Assembly (NCBI GenBank): GCA_951812805.1
Contig: CATOSZ010000014.1
Span: 1 to 64,000, forward strand
DNA from: an uncultured Alphaproteobacteria bacterium
GTDB taxonomy: Bacteria; Pseudomonadota; Alphaproteobacteria; GCA-2731375
Length of the DNA stretch: 64,000 bases
Direction of reading: 5' to 3'
The position numbers and the translations under genes were made by a program. Below are positions 58,615 to 64,000 of the stretch, piece after piece (the first letter of the stretch is position 1; each line of letters begins with the position of its first letter). The notes beneath the pieces were generated by a model. That model was not told the origin of the DNA and searched no databases. It was given only the letters and a program-made list of their open reading frames with translations.

Positions 58615-60797
58615 GACGGGTCCTCCCGCGCGACCCGGCGCAGGCGGAAGGCGTTCGCCGTCACCAGCAGCGACGAGGCGGACATCAGCACCGCCGCCAG
58701 CAGGGGCGTCACCAGCCCGGCCATGGCGAGCGGCACGGCCACCGCATTGTAGGCGAAGGCGACGGCGAAGCTCGAGCGGACGATCCGCCCGCTGCGACGC
58801 GCCATGTCGTGGGCCTGCACCACGGCGGCGAGCCGGTCGCCCTGAAAAACCAGGTCGGCCGCCGCCCGCGCGATGTCGGCCGCCTCGGCCGGTGAGATGG
58901 AGACATGGGCGGCCCGCAGGGCCGGCGCGTCGTTCAGGCCGTCGCCGACCATCGCCACCCGCCGGCCGGCTGCCGCCGCGCGCTCCAGCCAGGCGACCTT
59001 CTCGTCCGGCCGCATGCCGGCGCCGACGGTATCGATGCCGACCGCCCGGGCAACCCGTTCGACCGTCGCCGGCCGGTCGCCGGACAACAGGGCGACGTCC
59101 AGGCCCCGGGCCCGCAGGCGCGCGACGGTTTCGGCGGCATCGACGCGCAGCCGATCCTCGAACCGGAAGCGATGCGGCATCGCTTCGCCCCAGCGGAACC
59201 AGAGTTCGGGCCCGTCGTCCGCGCCGTCGTCCGCGCCCTCGTCCGGATCGTCGACGCCGCACCAGGCGCGGCTGCCGAGCCGGGCGGTCCGCCCGTCGAG
59301 TTCGGCTTCGAGGCCCCGGCCCGGTGTTTCACGCACCGCTGTGACGGCCAGCTGTGCGGCGGCCTCACGGGCGAGCGCGCGGGCCAGCGGGTGCCGGCTC
59401 TCGGCGGCGAGGCGGGCCGCGGCGCGGAGGATTTCGGCGGGATGGCCATCCGCGGCCCGCAAGCGGGGGCGGCCTTCGCTCAGGGTTCCGGTTTTGTCGA
59501 AGACGACGAGGTCGACCTCGCCCAGCCGTTCGAGGGCATCGCCCGCCTTGACCAGGATGCCACGACGGAACAGCGCGCCGGTCGCCACCACCTGCGCGAC
59601 CGGCACGGCAAGCGCCAGGGCGCAGGGGCAGGTGACGATCAGCACCGCGATCGCGGTCAGCGCCGCGGTGCGCCAGTCGGCACCCAGCGCCCCGAGCCAG
59701 AGCAACAGCGTCGCGCCGGCCAGCAGATGCACGGCCGGGGCATAGATCCGGGCGACCCGGTCGGCGATCCGCACATAGCGGGCGCGGCCCTGTTCGCTCG
59801 CCTCCATCAGTCGGACGATGTCGGCCAGCAACGTGCCCTCGCCGCTGGCGGAGACGCGCACCCGCAGGGGGGCGTCGAGGCAGAGGGTGCCGGCATGCAC
59901 CGGGTCGCCGGGCCCGACGGCGCAGGGCAGGCTTTCGCCGGTCAGCAGGCTGCTGTCGATGTCTGCCTGTCCGCTCCGCACCGCGCCGTCGGCCGGGATG
60001 CGCTCGCCGGGGGCGACATGGATGACGTCGCCCGGGCAAAGCGCGTCGATGGCGACGCTCTCGCGCCCGCCATCGGGCGTCAGGCGGATCGCCTCCCGTG
60101 CGGCGAGGCGGGTCATCTGTTCCGCCGCCCGGTTGGCCCGGCGGCGCGCGCCTTCGTCCAGCAGGCGGCCGAGCAGGAGGAAGAACAGCAGGGTGACCGC
60201 GGCATCGAAGAAGGCGTGTTCGCCGCCGAGCGCCGTCTCGGCCAGGCTGACGCCCGCGGCGGCGAGCACCGCGAGTGAGATCGGCACGTCCATGTTCATG
60301 CCGCCGGCGCGCAGCGCGCCGAGGGCGGAGCGATAGAACGGGCGCCCGGCGATCGCCACCGCCGGCAGGGTGATGGCGGCGGAAACCCAGTGCAGGAAAT
60401 CGCGGGTAGCGGCGCCCATGTCGCCGCTCGCCTCGCCGGCCCAGATCGCGGCCGAGATCAGCATGACGTTGCCGGCGGCGAAGCCGGCGACGGCGACCGC
60501 GCGGGTGAGCGCGCGCTGCCGGTCGTTCGCCACGGCTTCCCGCGCGTCGGGCCGCCAGACCCGGGCCAGGCGGTTGTCCCGGGCCAGCGCGGCGACCACG
60601 GCCGTCGGATCGACCTCGTCTCCCGGACGGGCCTCGACCCGCAGACGGCCGGTGGTGAGATTGGCCCGCGCGCCGCGCACGCCCGGAACCCGGGTCACGC
60701 CCTCCTCGACGCTTTTCAGGCAGCTGGCGCAGCGCATGCCGTCGACGACGAAATGCAGGATTTCCGGTGGGCGGCTGTCGAGGGCGCTCTCGCTCAT
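58611..60797 (-). CDS. ccoI: Copper-transporting P-type ATPase CcoI
   Basis: A 728-residue P1B ATPase that supplies copper to the cbb3 oxidase. The N-terminal heavy-metal domain is GMRCASCLKSV. The membrane CPC motif is in VTCPCALALAVP, the phosphorylation site is FDKTGTLS and GDGLNDAPAL closes the hinge. The TGES phosphatase loop is in LLTGESLPC. The start at 60797 overlaps the fixH stop (ATGA); a longer frame adds a low-complexity Arg/Ala stretch and is less likely. Its stop overlaps the native ccoS start. Confidence 0.94.
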   Translation of the reverse strand: MSESALDSRPPEILHFVVDGMRCASCLKSVEEGVTRVPGVRGARANLTTGRLRVEARPGDEVDPTAVVAALARDNRLARVWRPDAREAVANDRQRALTRAVAVAGFAAGNVMLISAAIWAGEASGDMGAATRDFLHWVSAAITLPAVAIAGRPFYRSALGALRAGGMNMDVPISLAVLAAAGVSLAETALGGEHAFFDAAVTLLFFLLLGRLLDEGARRRANRAAEQMTRLAAREAIRLTPDGGRESVAIDALCPGDVIHVAPGERIPADGAVRSGQADIDSSLLTGESLPCAVGPGDPVHAGTLCLDAPLRVRVSASGEGTLLADIVRLMEASEQGRARYVRIADRVARIYAPAVHLLAGATLLLWLGALGADWRTAALTAIAVLIVTCPCALALAVPVAQVVATGALFRRGILVKAGDALERLGEVDLVVFDKTGTLSEGRPRLRAADGHPAEILRAAARLAAESRHPLARALAREAAAQLAVTAVRETPGRGLEAELDGRTARLGSRAWCGVDDPDEGADDGADDGPELWFRWGEAMPHRFRFEDRLRVDAAETVARLRARGLDVALLSGDRPATVERVARAVGIDTVGAGMRPDEKVAWLERAAAAGRRVAMVGDGLNDAPALRAAHVSISPAEAADIARAAADLVFQGDRLAAVVQAHDMARRSGRIVRSSFAVAFAYNAVAVPLAMAGLVTPLLAAVLMSASSLLVTANAFRLRRVAREDPS

Positions 60798-61261
60798 GGC
60801 AGATGCAGCCGTTTTTCGCGCCGCACCGCCTCGCCGGCCGAATCGACGATTTTCAGCTGGAGCTGCCATTGCCCCCGCGCGACGTCGTCGAGCCGCGCGG
60901 TGTAGTGCCCCGGGCCCGCGGCGTCGAGGGAAAGGATCCGGTCGGCGCCGTCATGGGTGGGCCGGGACAGCCGTGCGGTCACGCCGGCAACGGTGCGCGT
61001 GTCGGCGCTGATCGCCAGGCGCAGGCGACCGGACTCCTCGAGCGAGTGCTCGACCCGCCAGCCCTGGCGCCGCTCCGCCTCCGCGCGGGCCAGCGCCCGG
61101 TTGTGCGCCAGCCCCTCGACATAGGGATGCTCGCGCACCTGGCCGCTGAAGCTGCCGAGCGCCTGCCAGACCATCACGCCGTTCGCCGTCAGCATCACGC
61201 CGAAGAAGCCGAGCAGCGCGAACAGCACATGGCGTCCGGTGAGTTTTCGGGGCGTCGTCAT
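60794..61261 (-). CDS. fixH: FixH/CcoH-family protein
   Basis: A 155-residue protein with one N-terminal membrane helix (LFALLGFFGVMLTANGVMVWQAL) and a periplasmic domain, matching FixH: YVEGLAHNRALARAEAERRQGW and the AARLDD-like C-terminal part. It is needed for cbb3 oxidase assembly. The ATG at 61261 shares its last base with the ccoG stop (TGATG), and a GTG start one codon earlier is possible. Confidence 0.92.
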   Translation of the reverse strand: MTTPRKLTGRHVLFALLGFFGVMLTANGVMVWQALGSFSGQVREHPYVEGLAHNRALARAEAERRQGWRVEHSLEESGRLRLAISADTRTVAGVTARLSRPTHDGADRILSLDAAGPGHYTARLDDVARGQWQLQLKIVDSAGEAVRREKRLHLP

Positions 61262-62712
61262 CACTCGGGTCCCCGGAATTGGCTGTCGCTGGTGGCGGCC
61301 TCTCGGCTCTCGCGGTCGGTGACGCGGATGACGAGCGGGGTACGGGCGTCCCGCACCGCGGCGGCGGGCACGGTCAACAGCAGGCGGAAACTCCCCAGAC
61401 GGTCCGCCGGTACCGCGATGTTCGAGACGTCGGCGCCGACGAGGTCGATGTCGACACCCTCCAGCCCCTCGATCTCCAGGTCGAAGACGACGGCGGCCGG
61501 CCGCTTGTTCAGGATCTTCAGCGTATAGGCGTTGCGGATCGAGCCGTCGCTCAGCCGCGTGAACAGGGGATTGCGGTCGGCCTGCACGTTCAGTTCGACC
61601 GTCGCCCGTGTCGCCAGCGTCGTCAGCATGACCGCCCCCACCAGCACGAGCACCACCGCATAGAAGATCGTTCGCGCGCGCACCGGGCGGAACCGCGTGG
61701 CCTCGCCCGCATCCCGGCGCTGTATGTTGGCCCCGTTGTCATAGGCGATCAGACCCTTCGGAAGATCGATCCGGCCCATCACCTCGTTGCAGGCATCGAT
61801 ACATAGCGCGCAGGAGATGCACTCGAGCTGCGGCCCGTCGCGAATGTCGATCCCCATCGGGCAGACGGCCACGCACTGGCGGCAGTCGACGCAATGGCCC
61901 CGCCCCTCGAAGCCATCGCCCTTGCGGTAGGGGCCGCGCGGCTCGCCCCGGTCGCTGCGGTAGGTGACGGTGAAGGTTTCCTCGTCCTGCATGGCCGCCT
62001 GGATGCGCGGCCAGGGACACATGTAGATGCAGACCTGCTCGCGGGCGATGGCGCCCAGCATGTAGGTGGTGAAGGCCATGAGGGCGATGAAGAGGTAGGA
62101 GACCGCGGGCGCCTCGCCCACCACCAGCTGGCCGAGCAGGGTCGGCGCGTCGGCGAAGTAGAACACCCAGGCGCCGCCGGTCAGCACTGCGATGGCGAGC
62201 CAGAGCAGGTGCTTGACCAGTTTCTTCGCCAACTTGGCACCGCGCCAGGGCTGGCGATCGAGGCGGATGCGTGCCGAGCGGTCGCCCTCCACCAGCCGTT
62301 CGACGGCGATGAAGAGATCGGTCCACACGGTCTGCGGGCAGGCATAGCCGCACCAGGCCCGACCGACCAGACTGGTCGCCAGGAACAGCCCGACCGCGGC
62401 CAGAATCAACAGGCCGGTGATGTAATAGACTTCCTGCGGCCAGATCTCGATGAACAGGAAGTAGAAGCGCCGCCCGGGCAGGTCGAGCAGGAAGGCCTGA
62501 TCCGGCGCATTCGGTCCCCGGTCCCAGCGCAGCCAGGGTGCGAGGTAATAGATCGCCAGGGTGGCCGCCATGATCCCCCATTTCAGGCCGCGAAAGGCGC
62601 CCCGGGCCCGTTTGGGATGGATCTTCTTGCGTTTGGCATAGAGACTGCGCTGGTCGCCGCGATTGACCGGCGCGACGTCCAGGGTTTCGACCTCTTTCGC
62701 CTTCGCATCCAT
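61261..62712 (-). CDS. ccoG: Cytochrome c oxidase accessory protein CcoG (FixG)
   Basis: A 483-residue membrane iron-sulfur protein. About five or six membrane helices include YACPQTVWTDLFIAVERLVEG. Two [4Fe-4S] ferredoxin motifs are HCVDCRQCVAVCPMGIDIRDG and CISCALCIDACNEV. A periplasmic Ig-like C-terminal domain follows. CcoG acts in copper reduction for cbb3 assembly. The ATG at 62712 is preferred over an in-frame GTG ten codons upstream. It is 19 bp from ccoP. Confidence 0.94.
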   Translation of the reverse strand: MDAKAKEVETLDVAPVNRGDQRSLYAKRKKIHPKRARGAFRGLKWGIMAATLAIYYLAPWLRWDRGPNAPDQAFLLDLPGRRFYFLFIEIWPQEVYYITGLLILAAVGLFLATSLVGRAWCGYACPQTVWTDLFIAVERLVEGDRSARIRLDRQPWRGAKLAKKLVKHLLWLAIAVLTGGAWVFYFADAPTLLGQLVVGEAPAVSYLFIALMAFTTYMLGAIAREQVCIYMCPWPRIQAAMQDEETFTVTYRSDRGEPRGPYRKGDGFEGRGHCVDCRQCVAVCPMGIDIRDGPQLECISCALCIDACNEVMGRIDLPKGLIAYDNGANIQRRDAGEATRFRPVRARTIFYAVVLVLVGAVMLTTLATRATVELNVQADRNPLFTRLSDGSIRNAYTLKILNKRPAAVVFDLEIEGLEGVDIDLVGADVSNIAVPADRLGSFRLLLTVPAAAVRDARTPLVIRVTDRESREAATSDSQFRGPE

Positions 62713-62731
62713 GCGGGCGCCCGCCCATCGC

Positions 62732-63607
62732 CTACTCGCCACCGCCGAGCGTGTGGATATAGAGGGCGAGCTGCTTGATCGTCACCTCGTCGAGACGGCC
62801 TTCCCAGGCCGGCATCACGCCCTTGCGCCCGCGCGCGATGGTCCGCGCCAGCGCCGCCTTGTCGGCACCGTGCAGCCAGATCGCATCGGCCAGGTTCGGG
62901 GCGCCGAGTTCCTTGTTGCCGGTGCCCGCGTCGCCATGACAGGCGGTGCAATGCTCGGCGAAGAGCGGTTTACCCGCCGCGGCCAGGGTCGCATCCGTGC
63001 TGCCCTCGGAGAGGGAGAGGACATATTCCGCCACCGCGTCGATTTGCCCCCGCCCGAGCACTTCGTCGGTCAGGAAGCCGGGCATGTCGCCGCTGCGGGC
63101 CTCGTCATGCTCCGAGCGGATGCCGAAGCGGATGGAATCGTGGATCGCCTCCGGCGTGCCGCCCCATAGCCAGTCGTCGTCGTTCAGGTTGGGATAGCCC
63201 GGCCGGCCCTCGGCGCCGGAGCCGTGGCATTGCGAACAGTTGACCGCGAAAGCCGACCGGCCGCCGGCCTGTGCGAAGGCGAGCAGCTCGCTGTCGGCCC
63301 GCGCCGCGCTCGGGCTGGCGGCGGCGAGCCGGGCGCGCAGGCCCGCGCGGCTTTCCTCCACCGCCTTCAGTTCGGCGGCGACGCGGCCCCGCTCGGTAAA
63401 TCCCAGCACGCCTGGCGTTGCCGAGCTGATCAGCGGCACGGCCGGCATCGCGATGGCGTAGCCAAGGGCCCAGACGATGGTGGCGTAGAAGACCCAAAGC
63501 CACCAACGCGGCAGCGGGGTGTCCAGCTCGCGGATGCCGTCCCATTCGTGGCCGGTCGTGTCCGTCCCGGTGACGTCGTCGTGATGCCGGTTGTCGTTCG
63601 CGGCCAT
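62732..63607 (-). CDS. ccoP: cbb3 cytochrome c oxidase subunit III (CcoP/FixP)
   Basis: A 291-residue diheme cytochrome c. An N-terminal membrane helix (WWLWVFYATIVWALGYAIAM) anchors it. There are two heme sites, CSQCH and CTACH, and the methionines in GDMPGF and GVMPAW are likely axial ligands. It passes electrons to CcoN/O. It follows ccoQ after three bases and precedes ccoG. Confidence 0.96.
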   Translation of the reverse strand: MAANDNRHHDDVTGTDTTGHEWDGIRELDTPLPRWWLWVFYATIVWALGYAIAMPAVPLISSATPGVLGFTERGRVAAELKAVEESRAGLRARLAAASPSAARADSELLAFAQAGGRSAFAVNCSQCHGSGAEGRPGYPNLNDDDWLWGGTPEAIHDSIRFGIRSEHDEARSGDMPGFLTDEVLGRGQIDAVAEYVLSLSEGSTDATLAAAGKPLFAEHCTACHGDAGTGNKELGAPNLADAIWLHGADKAALARTIARGRKGVMPAWEGRLDEVTIKQLALYIHTLGGGE

Positions 63608-63610
63608 GGC

Positions 63611-63760
63611 TCAATCCTCCTCGAGCGGTAGGCGCGCGGCGCGCTTGAACTTGTCCCGATTGCCGGGCCAGAGCGCATAGGCGAGTGCGACGGCGAACAT
63701 CGCGATGAGATAGACGAGGCCCCAGGTCTGGGCGAATTCGGCAACGGCTTCATGGCTCAT
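63611..63760 (-). CDS. ccoQ: cbb3 oxidase small subunit CcoQ
   Basis: A 49-residue protein with one hydrophobic helix (WGLVYLIAMFAVALAYALW) and a basic C-terminus (NRDKFKRAARLPLEED), the usual CcoQ/FixQ plan. It stabilises the oxidase. The ATG is at 63760, 12 bp after the ccoO stop. Confidence 0.92.
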   Translation of the reverse strand: MSHEAVAEFAQTWGLVYLIAMFAVALAYALWPGNRDKFKRAARLPLEED

Positions 63761-63772
63761 GACCGGGTCTCC

Positions 63773-64000
63773 TCAACGTTCGTTCGCTTCGGCGTCGTAG
63801 ACGTCGAAACGAACCAGGGTGCCGAGCATCTGCAGATAGGCGACGAGGGCGTCCATCTCGGACAGGATCTCCGGATCGCCGTCGAAGTCACGCGCCTGGG
63901 CGCCCGGATAGCGGGCCTGCAGGCCGTCGACGCCGTCGCCGTCCGGTTCGCTCTGGGCGATCAGGTCGGCCGCGGCGTTGGTGATCATCCCGTCGTCGTA
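63773..64000 (-). CDS. ccoO: cbb3 oxidase subunit II (CcoO/FixO), C-terminal part
   Basis: The last 75 residues of CcoO, running off the right edge. YDDGMITNAAADLIAQ and the ALVAYLQMLGTLVRFDVY ending, after which there is a short tail, are typical for the C-terminal region of CcoO. The heme-binding N-terminal half is outside the window. It precedes ccoQ. Confidence 0.9.
   Translation of the reverse strand, partial: YDDGMITNAAADLIAQSEPDGDGVDGLQARYPGAQARDFDGDPEILSEMDALVAYLQMLGTLVRFDVYDAEANER

Overview
The window comes from a GC-rich Gram-negative bacterium, most likely an alphaproteobacterium (Rhodospirillales-like). This rests on the cbb3 oxidase/ccoGHIS gene order, the urt-ure gene order, PuuD-type urate oxidation and sigma-54 promoter usage. 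It is an inference from gene content, because no rRNA marker is present. No rRNA, tRNA or CRISPR array was seen.

Layout. (1) Positions 1-2070 hold a membrane-protein gene split by an IS66-family element with a perfect 8-bp target duplication. (2) 2158-18230 is a purine-degradation block: an SDR, an amidase, a fused allantoinase (PuuE)/OHCU decarboxylase, hydroxyisourate hydrolase, xanthine dehydrogenase (xdhABC), a BMP-type nucleoside/purine ABC importer, the membrane urate oxidase PuuD with its own cytochrome c domain, and guanine deaminase. (3) 18292-24316 holds a beta-carbonic anhydrase, a TauD-like dioxygenase, a secreted DUF302 protein, an acyl-CoA synthetase, pyrD and a class IV aminotransferase. 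(4) 24482-28477 is a probable operon, gbsR-DUF4166-SDR fusion-CNT nucleoside transporter, with a recognisable promoter and operator at its head. (5) 28808-43998 is mixed: a PNPOx-like protein, a DapA-like lyase, a large PHP-like protein, an FGGY kinase, an exostosin-like protein, hyuA/hyuB, a Nudix hydrolase, a DUF1445 protein, a small ORF broken by an amber codon, a lipoprotein hydrolase and a sensor kinase. (6) 43999-54607 is one minus-strand run encoding the urea ABC importer (urtABCDE) and urease (ureDABCEFG), with a good sigma-54 promoter ahead of urtA. (7) 55040-64000 holds a DUF2189 membrane protein and the 3' end of a ccoOQP-ccoGHIS locus. Its last gene, ccoS, is interrupted by an IS21-family element with a 6-bp target duplication.

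How the genes fit together: guanine and xanthine can be converted through urate, hydroxyisourate and OHCU to allantoin and allantoate. Urea, taken up or made internally, is hydrolysed by urease to ammonia and CO2. The enzyme that would cleave allantoate is not identified in the window. PuuD should deliver electrons to cytochrome c, which the cbb3 oxidase encoded at the right end could use.

Two near-identical palindromes (24361-24443 and 29482-29556) each sit between convergent genes and look like members of a dispersed repeat family that may act as terminators. The most striking observations are the two insertion-sequence gene disruptions that can be reconstructed to the base. In the ccoS case the IS end appears to supply a replacement in-frame start codon.
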